The notes under the pieces are model-generated. The model had not been told where the DNA came from, did not search any database, and saw only the letters and a list, made by a program, of their open reading frames with translations. From Dehalococcoidia bacterium (GTDB taxonomy: Bacteria; Chloroflexota; Dehalococcoidia; E44-bin15), in contig DATKYK010000021.1 of assembly GCA_035528575.1 (NCBI GenBank), forward strand, positions 1-64,000: 64,000 nucleotides of DNA, read 5' to 3'. The position numbers and the translations under genes were made by a program. How positions within the stretch are numbered: position 1 is the stretch's first letter; the number at the start of each line of letters is the position of its first letter. Positions 18,232 to 27,675 of the stretch are shown one piece after another.

Positions 18232-18717
18232 TTAGCTGCAAATTAATGTGGCCCTTGACTTGGCCACCTTATCGCCATTCTGGTTCAGATAGGTCTGCTC
18301 CATCGTAAGGAATAGCATCTTCCCCGACTTCCCTGTCCTCTCACGAGCGTCGACGAATTGTCCATAGACAACAAGGGTATCGCCGGCACGTATCGGAATG
18401 TAGAAATCGAGCTCCACGCCACCATCAAGGATACGCATCATGCCACTCTCAAACACAGCGCCCAATACCTTGGACATAACCGCACCAGTCTCCAGTCCAC
18501 CTCCTTGGGTTGGCCAGCCGAAAAATCCGGGGGGCGATATAATATCCCCGTAGCTGCTTTTTTTGGCATACTCTACATTTCGATATAGGGGATTTGGGTC
18601 GTCGATCGCATCGGCGTATCGTGCTATTGCCCCGGCCTCCACCTTCAGAACGGCAGGTGGCGATACCTGCCCTAACAAGGACGTAATCTTCTCGGAAATC
18701 AACGGGCCTTCGGTCAA
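18232..18717 (-). CDS. MaoC-like N-terminal hot-dog domain protein (hydratase partner)
   Basis: TTG start at 18717 with GGAGGG upstream. The 161-residue protein matches the N-terminal FAS1-like dehydratase domain (AIARYADAIDDPNPLYRNVEYAKKS, PPGFFGWPTQGGG, DFYIPIRAGDTLVVYG) that pairs with a catalytic MaoC partner. Thirteen bp separate it from that gene. It likely binds the acyl-pantetheine arm rather than supplying catalysis. Confidence 0.82.
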   Translation of the reverse strand: MTEGPLISEKITSLLGQVSPPAVLKVEAGAIARYADAIDDPNPLYRNVEYAKKSSYGDIISPPGFFGWPTQGGGLETGAVMSKVLGAVFESGMMRILDGGVELDFYIPIRAGDTLVVYGQFVDARERTGKSGKMLFLTMEQTYLNQNGDKVAKSRATLICS

Positions 18718-18750
18718 TTCACTTCCCTCCTTCTATATTTAGTTGCATAT

Positions 18751-18830
18751 AATAAAGCCAGGCGGGGCGACTATAACGCCATGCCCGGCTCTCCTGCTTT
18801 ATTAAAGGGGCTTGTGGGATTAACCCCTTT
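18751..18830 (-). terminator. Two adjacent hairpins after uvrD
   Basis: A long imperfect stem (AATAAAGCCAGG with CCTGCTTTATT, 18751-18803) and a 7-bp stem AAAGGGG/CCCCTTT (18804-18830) lie between the uvrD stop and the MaoC start. The minus-strand T tract is short, so termination is plausible but not certain. Confidence 0.4.
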
Positions 18831-18970
18831 CATTTCTGAACTCCCAAGCATTTATCCCAGAGCAAAATAACAGCAAACTACGAACGCCAACCAGGAAAAG
18901 TCTACATCAGCACGGTTACTATTGTCAAGCCTCCGTGCGTTCCCCTGACACTGACATAATTGCTATCACG

Positions 18971-21145
18971 TTAAACCTTCTCCAAGGGGGCATAGCTTAA
19001 TAGCAGCCGCTTCAGCCCGGCATCACCCTTAAATGCCACGGTGACCTCCTGATCTTCCCCGGCGGGGTTGCAGTTCACCACGATCCCGTCGCCGAACTTG
19101 GTATGGCGTACGTGGTCACCGGCACCAAGGGGAGGCTTGGGAGAAGACGCAGGGGAGGGCGTAGCAGTAGGCTGCACCTTGCTTTCTCCGGCATCACCCG
19201 GTGGCATCGCCAGATGGGGGGGGATGTCTGAGAGGAAGCGTGAGGGGATATTTACCGATGTGCTCCCCATGGAGCTGCGGCGGAAGGCGCGCACCAGATA
19301 GAGCCTTTGCTTGGCCCGAGTGACCCCCACATAGCATAAGCGGCGCTCCTCCTCCATCTGATCCCGGTCATCGTAGGATTTTCGATGGGGAAGTAGTCCT
19401 TCCTCCATGCCCACGATGAAAACCACCGGAAACTCCAGGCCCTTTGCGGCATGCAGGGTAATCAGCGTCACCGCATCTACCTTCTCATCATAGCTATCGA
19501 CGTCGGAGACCAAAGCCGCACTCTCAAGAAAGGAGGAGAGGCTATCCTCGGGTGCCAGATGGCGGTAGTCGTTTGCTACGGTGCGCAGCTCCAGGATATT
19601 CTCCCATCTGTCCTCACCATCTTCCCACTCCAGTATATATTCTTTATATCCGGAGCGCTCCAGCATAAGGTCGTAAAGCTCGACGATGTTAAGCTCTCCA
19701 CTTGCCGAGATCAGCTGGTTAAGAATTGTGAGGAAGTCGGTGAGCACCCGGCTGGTCCTGGGGTTAAAGTGGGTTTTTTCCTCCGCATCAGCGATCATCT
19801 GAAGGGCGGTATAGACCGGTAGCGAGCGACCTTTAGCCCACCGCTCCAGCTCCTCGATAGTGCGGGAGCCAATCCCCCTTGGCGGCACATTAATGACCCG
19901 CGCCAGGCTAACGCTATCATAGGGGTTGTGGATCAGCCTTAGGTAGGCGATGACATCCTTAATCTCGCGCCGCTCATAGAAGCGGGTTCCGCCCACCAGT
20001 TTATAGGGCATTCCATAGCGGATAAAGGACTCCTCAATAGCCCGCGACTGGGCATTGGTGCGATACATCACTGCGCAGTCGCCGGGCTTGAATAAACCCT
20101 GGCCAAGCAGGCTATCCACCTCACCCACCACGAACTGGGCCTCCTCCTGCTCATTATATGCCTCGGCGACGGTGAGCGGCACGCCGACCTCATTCTCTGT
20201 CCACAGTCCCTTCTCCTTTCGCTGGCGATTGGCGGATATCACACCCTCCGCCACCTCGAGGATGGTCTTGGTGGAGCGGTAGTTCTGCTCCAGATATACT
20301 ACCTTGGCATCTGGGTAATCGCTCTCGAAGCTGAGGATGTTTCTCATGTCGGCAAAACGCCAGGAGTATATCGATTGGTCCGGATCTCCCACCACACAAA
20401 TATTGCGGTATTTCCCTGCCATTTGCCTGGCCAGCATATACTGGACGATATTGGTATCCTGGAATTCGTCGACCAGGACGTGATGGTAGCGCTGCTGATA
20501 TTTGGAGAGCACCTCGGGGCATTGGCGAAAGAGGATGACCGCCTTCATCAGGAGGTCATCGAAGTCCAGCGCCTTGCTCTCGTCAAGGAGTTCCTGGTAG
20601 TGCTGGTAAACCCGCCCCACCACTTCATCGAAATAGCTATGCTTTACATAATCCTGTGGCGCTATGAGGCGGCTCTTGGCTGAGGATATGGCAGAGAGGA
20701 ATGGTCTCGGGGGAGAGCGCTTGGGGTCGATGTCCAGGTCCTGGAGGCTTCGCTTGATGAGTCTGATCTGATCGTCATCATCGTAGATGACAAACCTCGG
20801 CTCCAGCCCGATGTGCGTTCCTTCCTGCCTCAGGATGCGAGCGCAGATAGCATGAAAGGTGCCCAGGGTAAGGTCCTCCACCGTGCTACCCAGGAGGTGA
20901 TAGATACGCTCCTTCATCTCCCTGGCCGCTTTATTGGTGAAGGTAACTGCCAGGATATGATGGGGTTTGATTCCCCAGACCTTGACCAGGTAGGCGATCC
21001 GATGGGCAATAACCCTGGTCTTGCCACTGCCGGGGCCAGCGAGAATGAGTAGGGGCCCCTCGGTAGATTCTACCGCTTCCCGCTGCGCCGGGTTTAGGCC
21101 TTCAAGAACATCCACGCTTAGATTATAGCATTGCAGGTCGGTCAT
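18971..21145 (-). CDS. pcrA: UvrD/PcrA-type superfamily 1 DNA helicase
   Basis: ATP-driven 3'-5' helicase for repair and replication. It has LNPAQREAVE, Walker A AGPGSGKT, DEFQDTN, GDPDQSIYSWRFAD, YRSTKTI, TLHAAKGLEFPVVF and VTRAKQRL, all SF1A motifs in order, and a C-terminal tail with the KFGDGIV RNA-polymerase-interacting-like segment seen in PcrA. The start is uncertain: ATG 21145 (MTDLQCYN) or GTG 21115 (VDVLEGLNPAQ, closest to relatives). About 724 residues. Confidence 0.93.
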   Translation of the reverse strand: MTDLQCYNLSVDVLEGLNPAQREAVESTEGPLLILAGPGSGKTRVIAHRIAYLVKVWGIKPHHILAVTFTNKAAREMKERIYHLLGSTVEDLTLGTFHAICARILRQEGTHIGLEPRFVIYDDDDQIRLIKRSLQDLDIDPKRSPPRPFLSAISSAKSRLIAPQDYVKHSYFDEVVGRVYQHYQELLDESKALDFDDLLMKAVILFRQCPEVLSKYQQRYHHVLVDEFQDTNIVQYMLARQMAGKYRNICVVGDPDQSIYSWRFADMRNILSFESDYPDAKVVYLEQNYRSTKTILEVAEGVISANRQRKEKGLWTENEVGVPLTVAEAYNEQEEAQFVVGEVDSLLGQGLFKPGDCAVMYRTNAQSRAIEESFIRYGMPYKLVGGTRFYERREIKDVIAYLRLIHNPYDSVSLARVINVPPRGIGSRTIEELERWAKGRSLPVYTALQMIADAEEKTHFNPRTSRVLTDFLTILNQLISASGELNIVELYDLMLERSGYKEYILEWEDGEDRWENILELRTVANDYRHLAPEDSLSSFLESAALVSDVDSYDEKVDAVTLITLHAAKGLEFPVVFIVGMEEGLLPHRKSYDDRDQMEEERRLCYVGVTRAKQRLYLVRAFRRSSMGSTSVNIPSRFLSDIPPHLAMPPGDAGESKVQPTATPSPASSPKPPLGAGDHVRHTKFGDGIVVNCNPAGEDQEVTVAFKGDAGLKRLLLSYAPLEKV

Positions 21146-21268
21146 AAAAAGGGCACAGCCTTCCTCTCCACATACGTGAAGTATGAACAATGGAGATAAA
21201 AGGCAATCTCTGTGGCTTCGGGATTACTGGCCACCCCGCTCTACTGTCGGTGGACCCTTTGCTGTTTT

Positions 21269-22177
21269 TTACATAGGGAACGGAGGCATGGAGAGGTCTC
21301 CAAGCTCGCGTATCCTCTTATCCAGATCCTTAACCGTCCACCTTCTGCCTATATCGATTGCGTTTCCCGGGGTCCAGGGTATAAACACCTGGAGTTTGCC
21401 CCCAAACATGGTGAAAACACGGCCGGTTATATCTTGCGCCGCATCACTGGCGAGATAGGCCACGAGAGGGGAGAGGTTCTCCGGTGCGAACGTATCGAAA
21501 GAGCCATCCTCTGGTGGCTTCTCCCCCATCATTTGGGCCGTCATGGGTGCCCCCAACGTCATTCTGCTCCTGGCCATGGGGGCAACGGCATTGGAGGTAA
21601 CGTTGTATTTGCCCATCTCCCTGCCCCATACCATAGTCAGGGATGCAATGCCGCCTTTGGCCGCCCCATAATTACCCTGACTTGCATTCCCGCCGAGGCC
21701 GGCGTGGGAGACGGTGTTTATTATTCGCCCGTTTATCGGGTTCCCTGCCTTGCTCTGCTCATAGAAATAGAGACAGGCCCATCTACCGCAGTTGAATGTT
21801 CCCTTGAGGTGGACGGCGATAACGCTGTCCCACTCCTCTTCGGCCATCTTGAAGACCATCCTGTCCCTGAGGAAACCGGCGTTGTTGACCAGGATGTCCA
21901 GCTTGCCGAAGGAGTTGATGGCGGTATCTATAATCTCTTTGGCTGCTTGGTAGTCAGTTACGCTATTGTAGTTAACTACCGCTTCCCCGCCTGCATCCTT
22001 AATCTCCTTTACTACCTGGCCTGCCGGGCTCTTGGATTCTCCGGTGCCATCCGCCTCGCCTCCGAGGTCGTTAACTACTACCTTCGCACCTTCCGCGGCG
22101 AGTGCCAGGGCATGTGACCTTCCCAAACCTCTTCCTGCACCTGTTACAACTGCAACCTTGCCATCCAGTATGCCCAT
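21269..22177 (-). CDS. SDR-family dehydrogenase, second hydroxyacyl-CoA type paralogue
   Basis: 302 residues, strongly similar to 16822-17745: TGAGRGLGRSHALALAAEGAKVVVNDLGGEADG, NNAGFLRDRMVFKMAEEEWD, a Ser then YGAAK catalytic set. The same C-terminal extension ends in a Trp-Thr-Val-Lys-Asp-Leu stretch. It is likely an NAD(P)-dependent 3-hydroxyacyl-CoA dehydrogenase. It stands alone between uvrD and a decayed acyl-CoA dehydrogenase end. Confidence 0.85.
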   Translation of the reverse strand: MGILDGKVAVVTGAGRGLGRSHALALAAEGAKVVVNDLGGEADGTGESKSPAGQVVKEIKDAGGEAVVNYNSVTDYQAAKEIIDTAINSFGKLDILVNNAGFLRDRMVFKMAEEEWDSVIAVHLKGTFNCGRWACLYFYEQSKAGNPINGRIINTVSHAGLGGNASQGNYGAAKGGIASLTMVWGREMGKYNVTSNAVAPMARSRMTLGAPMTAQMMGEKPPEDGSFDTFAPENLSPLVAYLASDAAQDITGRVFTMFGGKLQVFIPWTPGNAIDIGRRWTVKDLDKRIRELGDLSMPPFPM

Positions 22178-22260
22178 CTTCTTTGATTAACCTCCTTCTT
22201 TTTATATATCGACCTATTTACATTTACTATAACATATCTATTGTCGACTGGTCAAAGCCC

Positions 22261-22308
22261 TGTTGTGCGGTGTCCAGTACATTCACGACACGTCACCGTT
22301 CGCCTATT
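22261..22308. repeat. Short dispersed repeat, copy 2
   Basis: Starts TGTTGTGCGGTGTCCAGTAC, similar to 11366-11412, and directly precedes the acyl-CoA dehydrogenase fragment. An insertion ending here would explain the truncation. Confidence 0.35.
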
Positions 22309-22313
22309 GTGGT

Positions 22314-22481
22314 TGTCATAACATGGTCTATGCTGCCGATGTGAGTATTATGGTGGCTAATAGGGCGATGGAGATGATGGGCTCCTACGGCTATACCAGG
22401 GATGCCGACGTGGAAAAACACTGGCGGGATAATAAGATGATGCAACAGTGGCTGGGAGGGGCACAGGTGGGTCGCCTGTAG
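22314..22481 (+). pseudogene. Acyl-CoA dehydrogenase, C-terminal fragment
   Basis: The last 50 or so codons (ANRAMEMMGSYGYTRDADVE, then EKHWRDNKMMQQWLGGAQVG and RL-stop) match the C-terminus of acyl-CoA dehydrogenases. No N-terminal or FAD domain is present. The preceding sequence is the dispersed repeat, so this is a remnant after deletion or insertion. Confidence 0.85.
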
Positions 22482-22500
22482 CCTGGAGACGCTCTAACCC

Positions 22501-23427
22501 TCATCCGGACTGGGGTTGGTAAATAGAGAAGGGCTGCCCGGTAGTGATGACTGTTTTTTCACTATCTATAGCCTGGCGGAGGTGTTTGGGTAGGGAGAAG
22601 AGGCCCTGGTGGGAGAGGCTATCGTAGGAGCGAAGAGGTTTGTTGAGCCGGGATGAGATCAAACCGTCTATCTCTGCAGGATCCGGGAGGGATAACTTCT
22701 GTGAGGCTAGGGCGAAGCCCCAGGTGCCACCATAGCTGGCGATGAACGTATCATAGGGAAAAACGAGGGGAAACGCAGCCTTCAGGGTATTGATAACCGC
22801 GGTGAAACATCGGTGATTCCCCCAGGAACTGGAGCCCGCCTGGAGGGAGATGATGCCATCTGGGACCAACGTTTCTCGAACAAGTTCATAGAACTCCTTG
22901 GTGTGAAGTAGATAGGCTGGCCCCTCCTCTATGGGCTCGGGTAGATCCAGGATGACCACATCGAATTTCTCACCGCGGTCGACGCATTCTTGGAGATACT
23001 TTCCCGCATCGACGAAGCGTAGTTCCAGGCGGCTATCCTCAAAGGAGCTCTGGTGCCAGGAGGGGAGAAAGCGGCGACAGATATCGATGACCTCCTCGTC
23101 AATATCCACCATGACCACTGCCTTCACTGAGGAATGGGCCAACACCTCCCTGAGTGTCGCCCCCTCGCCACCGCCGGCGATGAATACCCTTTGGGGATGG
23201 GGGTGAGCGATCATCGGGGGGTGAACCAGGGCTTCATGGTAGATAAACTCGTCCCATTCGCTGGACTGAATCTTACCATCCAGTATTAAACACCGGCCAA
23301 GGCTGCCAGAATCGATGATCTGGGCAGATTGGAACTTTGTTCTCTCTGAATAGATAACCCTTTGGATGCGATATGATTGCACCATCTCGGGGGTAATATG
23401 GTCATGAAACCACTCATTATTATTCAT
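22501..23427 (-). CDS. speE: Spermidine synthase (polyamine aminopropyltransferase)
   Basis: Transfers aminopropyl from decarboxylated SAM to putrescine. The 308-residue protein has GRCLILDGKIQSSEWDEFIYHEALVHPPM, GGGEGATLREVLAH (cofactor loop), DIDEEVIDICRRF and ILDLPEPIEEGPAYLLHTKEFY with the catalytic acidic residue. The start overlaps the speD stop (ATGA), so both enzymes are coupled. Confidence 0.95.
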   Translation of the reverse strand: MNNNEWFHDHITPEMVQSYRIQRVIYSERTKFQSAQIIDSGSLGRCLILDGKIQSSEWDEFIYHEALVHPPMIAHPHPQRVFIAGGGEGATLREVLAHSSVKAVVMVDIDEEVIDICRRFLPSWHQSSFEDSRLELRFVDAGKYLQECVDRGEKFDVVILDLPEPIEEGPAYLLHTKEFYELVRETLVPDGIISLQAGSSSWGNHRCFTAVINTLKAAFPLVFPYDTFIASYGGTWGFALASQKLSLPDPAEIDGLISSRLNKPLRSYDSLSHQGLFSLPKHLRQAIDSEKTVITTGQPFSIYQPQSG

Positions 23428-23792
23428 GACTCACCCGGGGGTTCAAAATTCCCTCTGTTTAGTTCTAGAATAGAGTGGTCTCTTGCCTGAAGCTCTCTTA
23501 CCAGAAGATCAACTGCCTTTTGTGGATGAATGGAGTTGCCGCAGGTGAAGATGTCTATTGCGGCATAGCCATACTCGGGCCAGGTATGAACCGAAAAGTG
23601 GGATTCAGCAATGATCACCACGCCGCTAACCCCACCATAGGGGGAGAATGAGTGAAAGGATTCGCTCAGTATGGTCGCACCGGATACCCTGCAGGCGGAG
23701 AGGAGGGTATCTTTCAGGAAGTCGCGATCGCTCAAGCGATCGCGGTCGCAATCATTGAGTTCAAGTATCAGGTGCTTCCCTATTGCTGCCAA
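23424..23792 (-). CDS. speD: S-adenosylmethionine decarboxylase proenzyme
   Basis: A 122-residue prokaryotic SpeD that makes decarboxylated SAM for speE. Self-cleavage at Glu63-Ser64 in IIAESHFSVHTWPEYGYAAI yields the pyruvoyl group from Ser64; His69 and the Cys of DIFTCGN are conserved. Small class 1b size, first gene of the speDE pair. Confidence 0.95.
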   Translation of the reverse strand: MAAIGKHLILELNDCDRDRLSDRDFLKDTLLSACRVSGATILSESFHSFSPYGGVSGVVIIAESHFSVHTWPEYGYAAIDIFTCGNSIHPQKAVDLLVRELQARDHSILELNRGNFEPPGES

Positions 23793-23936
23793 TCACTCGT
23801 CTCCTTTAACATCAACAAAAATATTTTAATCCAACATGGTACAATTTATCAATAGGTGGCTGATATGAAAGGGAGACAGGTTGAGTTAGAAAAGGCGCCC
23901 TTTTTACATTGGGCGATTTATTGGTAGCAGGCTGGC

Positions 23937-24677
23937 ATGAACAGGGAAATTGCTAAACTGGAGAGGAAGCTCTTAGAGGGCGAAAAGAGCGAAAGGGGAG
24001 AGGAAATAGGCCTCGCTCAGGGGGCGCTTCTCGCCTCGGGGGTGGAGACGGTGAAGGAGTTGAGCTGCTATCTTGAAAAGATTGACCGGCTTTGCCAGAG
24101 AATCGCTGAGGCGCTCTTAGACCTTCCCCCAAAGGGCAGCGATAGTGAAAAGGCAAGAGTAATCTTCAACTGGCTGTGGCGAGAAAAGACCCATCGCTAT
24201 GAGTATGGGGGCAATTTCAGGCTAACTCATGTGCTCGATGCCCAGCATGGTGGGGAAGAAAAAGTGGGCAATTGTCTGGGGCTCACCGTCCTTTACAACG
24301 TGCTGGCCCAGAGGTTCGGTCTCGGGGTGAAAGCGGCTTACCTGGAGGATGCCTTTGGACTGGGACCCCACCTTTTTACCGTGCTCTATGCCGGGGAGAT
24401 CACCATTGATATCGAGAACATCTTTCCTGATGGCTTCGACTACCGGGGACATCCAGGTACAAAGCAGAGGGAGGAATGGGGAGACCGGGAGCTTATCGCC
24501 GATATTTATCATAGCGTGGGCAATGATTTATTCGCCTCGGGAAAGTTGGAACGCTCCATCGAGAGCTACGATAGGGCGCTCATGTTGCATCCCGGGTGTA
24601 GTAGTGCACACCTTAATAAAGGGATAGCTCTGGTCGAGCTGGGGAGGGTTGAGGAGGCTACGGAGTGGTTCGGGTAA
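23937..24677 (+). CDS. SirB1-like transglutaminase-fold protein with C-terminal TPR
   Basis: 246 residues. The central part (about 65-175) has KVGNCLGLTVLYNVLAQRFG, LGPHLFTVLYAGEITIDIEN: the Cys-His-Asp order of the SirB1/transglutaminase-like family. A TPR pair follows (YHSVGNDLFASGKLERSIES, YDRALMLHPGCSSAHLNKGI). This layout is common in bacteria but poorly understood. It may scaffold or process a protein partner. No signal peptide is seen. It converges with the DoxX gene (6-bp gap). Confidence 0.82.
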   Translation: MNREIAKLERKLLEGEKSERGEEIGLAQGALLASGVETVKELSCYLEKIDRLCQRIAEALLDLPPKGSDSEKARVIFNWLWREKTHRYEYGGNFRLTHVLDAQHGGEEKVGNCLGLTVLYNVLAQRFGLGVKAAYLEDAFGLGPHLFTVLYAGEITIDIENIFPDGFDYRGHPGTKQREEWGDRELIADIYHSVGNDLFASGKLERSIESYDRALMLHPGCSSAHLNKGIALVELGRVEEATEWFG

Positions 24678-24683
24678 AGGCGA

Positions 24684-25226
24684 CTATTCGTCCTCCTGCT
24701 CATCCAGCTCAGCCGCTTTTCGGGAGAACCAGGAGCCCAGTGCCAGGAATTCCCCGCGGTGATAAAATATCTGTACCGCCAGCGCTAGAAGCACGACATC
24801 AAGAGCCAGGCTGTAGGCTGTAAGCAGCGGCACCGCCGGGCCAAAGCAAGGGCAGATATCAATGTCCAGCCCCCGGGCGAGAGCCGTGATCTTGGCAATG
24901 GCGAAGCTCAGTATCAGCAGCCCGCTGACCGCGGAGCTAACCCTGAGAAGTAGACCCACCACCAGAAAAATACCCAGGACGATCTCCAGAGGGGGCAGAA
25001 CATAGCCATAGGCTGTGGCCAGTTGGTGAGGCAGCATATTGTACTGGTTGATTTCCCATATCAGGGTTTCGATATAGCCTAGCTTAACCGCGCCGGCGAA
25101 GATAAACACCCCCCCCAGGGCTATTCGCGAGGCCAGTGCCAGATAGCGGTGGAGCAGGAATGGCTCGGCGAGTCTCCAGTAGGGGCTCAGGGCTTGCCAT
25201 GCCCTGTTGATAGTTACATTTTTCAT
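24684..25226 (-). CDS. DoxX/MauE-like membrane protein
   Basis: 180 residues with four hydrophobic helices. The first carries SRIALGGVFIFAGAVKLGYI, the DoxX/MauE start, and DICPCFG lies between helices 3 and 4, the Cys pair typical of MauE-type proteins linked to disulfide or quinone redox. Inner-membrane location is clear; the electron partner is unknown. It lies directly upstream of the split tRNA-Phe. Confidence 0.8.
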   Translation of the reverse strand: MKNVTINRAWQALSPYWRLAEPFLLHRYLALASRIALGGVFIFAGAVKLGYIETLIWEINQYNMLPHQLATAYGYVLPPLEIVLGIFLVVGLLLRVSSAVSGLLILSFAIAKITALARGLDIDICPCFGPAVPLLTAYSLALDVVLLALAVQIFYHRGEFLALGSWFSRKAAELDEQEDE

Positions 25227-25315
25227 ACTCCATATTATATTGTGCTTCGCCTCTTGCTGTCCATCTTCACCATTATCCTTGACAGTACTACGGGGGCAAA
25301 CTAAAATAGGACTGC

Positions 25316-25354
25316 GCCGAGGTAGCTCAGGTGGTAGAGCAGCGGACTGAAAAT
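25316..25354 (+). repeat. Truncated 5' half of tRNA-Phe (attL of element 1)
   Basis: 39 bases (40 with the preceding C) are identical to the 5' half of the intact tRNA-Phe at 33217. Similarity stops in the anticodon loop (CTGAAAAT). This is the chromosomal half left after insertion and cannot fold as a tRNA. Confidence 0.9.
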
Positions 25355-25708
25355 TCTGGGTTAGTTGTGCCGAAGCGTGGTGTCAGATATAAAATAGAAC
25401 TATTGTGTTAATTGTCTAAACCCCGTTTTATAGCTAGAGTGCTTTTTAGTACCAACCAGTTCTTTTCAGTTTAACGCCAAATTAACGCCAACTTTTTAGC
25501 TTCGGTTCCAACGTTAGCCTATGGTATAAAAAAGAGGGGCCAACCATTTAAGGTAGTCCCTCGTTATATACTTGGATATAACTTGCAGTTTACATTTCTG
25601 TAATTTCCCGCCCTAAGCCCCTCAGTCGTAGCAGGTACACCATGATTCATACCCTAAGTGACACTATTCTTTCAATATACACCTTAACAAAATAGTATAA
25701 ATCAAGTC
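25355..25708. other. Left end of element 1 with putative integrase arm sites
   Basis: Contains two TTAACGCCAA-type repeats at 25471-25497 that recur at 33175-33199 beside the other attachment half. No gene is supported in these 350 bp. Confidence 0.6.
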
Positions 25709-27100
25709 TCATGGAGTATTTGTCCCGATAGTGAAGTTACTTATTACCCAGACGTTGTTATCCGGCCCACCTGTAGTGGACGGATCGAAAGCAATCAGAC
25801 GCCATTCATAAGTTTCACCTTCACTCAGAGGGTTTCCTGTTCCATCAAAGTTATAAGCTACAGAGGTACTTTCCTTTGCCAGATACACAGACCACATGTC
25901 GTTACCTTCGCTATCGATAACCCAGATCCTATAATATCCTTGACAACCACACAATGGAGGTTGCCATGAAAAGGTTGGTGTCGGCGTATCTAAGATCTCC
26001 CCATTTGCAGGCGATATCGGCATAGGGAAATCTACAAGAGTATCCCGCACAGAAGCGGTAGTAGTCTGCGATGTACCATCACTGTAACTCAGACTGAAGG
26101 TGTAGACATCACCGGGGGTAGGTATTGTTTCACCAAGGAATGCTCCGCCATACCACGGATAATATTCTGTGGGTCCTTCACTATAGAGGTCAATAGTGCC
26201 AATATATGGGCCGGTCACACTCGCTGTGGTGATAGTTACTCCTTCAGGGATTAAATCCCATACATAGAAATCTAGCCCATAACCCTGGTCTTGTATATGA
26301 ATCGTACGAATCAATGGCTTTTCTTGCTTACATTCACACCTTTTAGCTATCCATAAACCGCTATCATTAGTGTAACCCATGTAGCTATAGGTTCCTTTTA
26401 TCTTATTTGGATATACGGTGGCTGACGCCGAAAAGTTAATAGCTTCTCCGTAGTACAATCCCTGCCCCAAAATGTTCAAATTATTGCCATAGAGACTACC
26501 ATGTACCGATATGGAATATTCATAGTTCCAGAGCAGATAGTAAATGTATGACCCTATTTGGTGGATGTAGAAGCAGTATGGCTCACTTTCCTCTCCACCT
26601 TGAGAGGTCATATACAGATACCAAATGCCTGAGATATCCTGAAAGTGCTGTTTGCCTATTACCCTGATAATGTCTCTACCTTCAAAGGTAATGCTGTTGA
26701 CTTCTCCAGCTATTGTTACCTCTACTTGTTCACCAGGGGTGAGTATGCTCTGAACTTCAGACCTATCAAACTTGACCATCAGGTCTGGGACTCCATCCTT
26801 GTCATAGTCGCCAATATCGGTGGGTTTTGATTCTGCGCACACTATTCCATTGAATCTCACAGTCGAGACGTCGATCTCTTCAACATCGTACCCCGTTAGC
26901 AGCTCGATATAGACAGTAACCCATTTGCCATTGCTTCCTAGATTGAGTGTGTCCGGATCAAAGTCTATTGTTGCTGGTATGATCTGATTTATCTCAGTTT
27001 CTGGTAGGCTGTCCGCCCGGGTTGACTGGGGTGCTATCACCACCATAATGGAGCCCAATACCAAAACAATGGCTAAAGAAATAAAAACTAGATTTCTCAT
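25709..27100 (-). CDS. Secreted multidomain protein with FN3-like C-terminus (element cargo)
   Basis: 463 residues with a signal peptide ending near STRADS. First comes a domain of the type ATIDFDPDTLNLGSNGKWVT with a Ca-binding-like loop (DYDKDGVPDLMVKFD), then a middle beta region (about 145-330) and a C-terminal fibronectin III-like domain (PISPANGEILDTPTPTFSWQ). Such proteins are exported and probably surface-bound; no enzyme motif is visible. It lies inside element 1, so it travels as cargo. A dispersed repeat sits 46 bp upstream. Confidence 0.75.
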   Translation of the reverse strand: MRNLVFISLAIVLVLGSIMVVIAPQSTRADSLPETEINQIIPATIDFDPDTLNLGSNGKWVTVYIELLTGYDVEEIDVSTVRFNGIVCAESKPTDIGDYDKDGVPDLMVKFDRSEVQSILTPGEQVEVTIAGEVNSITFEGRDIIRVIGKQHFQDISGIWYLYMTSQGGEESEPYCFYIHQIGSYIYYLLWNYEYSISVHGSLYGNNLNILGQGLYYGEAINFSASATVYPNKIKGTYSYMGYTNDSGLWIAKRCECKQEKPLIRTIHIQDQGYGLDFYVWDLIPEGVTITTASVTGPYIGTIDLYSEGPTEYYPWYGGAFLGETIPTPGDVYTFSLSYSDGTSQTTTASVRDTLVDFPMPISPANGEILDTPTPTFSWQPPLCGCQGYYRIWVIDSEGNDMWSVYLAKESTSVAYNFDGTGNPLSEGETYEWRLIAFDPSTTGGPDNNVWVISNFTIGTNTP

Positions 27101-27145
27101 GGCTTTACCTCCTAGTATGGTTCTAGCTAGTTTATATCCAATTCT

Positions 27146-27366
27146 ATGTGAATCCTCAGTCTTGCCCGTATGTGATTGTGGCTATCTGCAGGAAGCGCGC
27201 CTGGCGAAAGGCTCATATCGATAATAACATAAGATGCGCCATTTGTCTGTCGGGAAAGTATGTATTTATTGTGGGGAAAGTCTGTATTTTTTGTTGTGGG
27301 GAAAACCCTTACAAAAATGGGAAATATTGTAGGGAGGCCTTGACACAGGTCAATACCGTAGTGCGG
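27146..27366 (+). repeat. Dispersed repeat, copy B
   Basis: About 220 bp closely similar to 2117-2334, same orientation. Here a 93-codon frame (27148-27429) happens to stay open, but copy A has stops and indels in the matching frame, so coding is unlikely. Internal short repeats of the form GTATGTATTTATTGTGGGGA occur in both copies. Confidence 0.7.
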
Positions 27367-27444
27367 AATGGCGAGCTTAAGGATGCGGGATGGCAGGATA
27401 CTCCAGGGGTGATAGCCTGTCAATATTGAGGAGAACTTAATGTT

Positions 27445-27675
27445 TTATAAGCCGCCGTTGGCCAATTGATAACCTATGGCGTCATTCACGTAAATAACGA
27501 TGGTGTCCCTTCCTTCCCAGTCAGGATGTTTAGCCTTATAGTCAGCAATTGCCGCTTCCCGTTGTGCCTCGGTAGGCTCCGGCTGCCCCTCGTATAGCAC
27601 CCATCGTATAGGCTGCTGCTTACCAGCTCCGGTGTGCTTTTCTAGCTTCTCGATTCTGCTGACGATGTTACTCAC
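27445..27675 (-). CDS. Small hypothetical protein of element 1
   Basis: 76 residues starting MSNIVSRIEKLEKHTG, a short amphipathic helix, then a mixed domain with PEPTEAQREAAIADYKAKHP. The start overlaps the previous stop by 4 bp. Phage-like small acidic protein; function unknown. Confidence 0.6.
   Translation of the reverse strand: MSNIVSRIEKLEKHTGAGKQQPIRWVLYEGQPEPTEAQREAAIADYKAKHPDWEGRDTIVIYVNDAIGYQLANGGL

Noticed and set aside
25316-25354. Second functional tRNA-Phe
   Set aside because: Only the 5' half is present; sequence diverges right after the anticodon loop and cannot form the T arm or acceptor.
27148-27429. 93-residue Cys-containing ORF in repeat copy B
   Set aside because: The homologous copy A has stops and indels in the same frame, so conservation is at DNA level.
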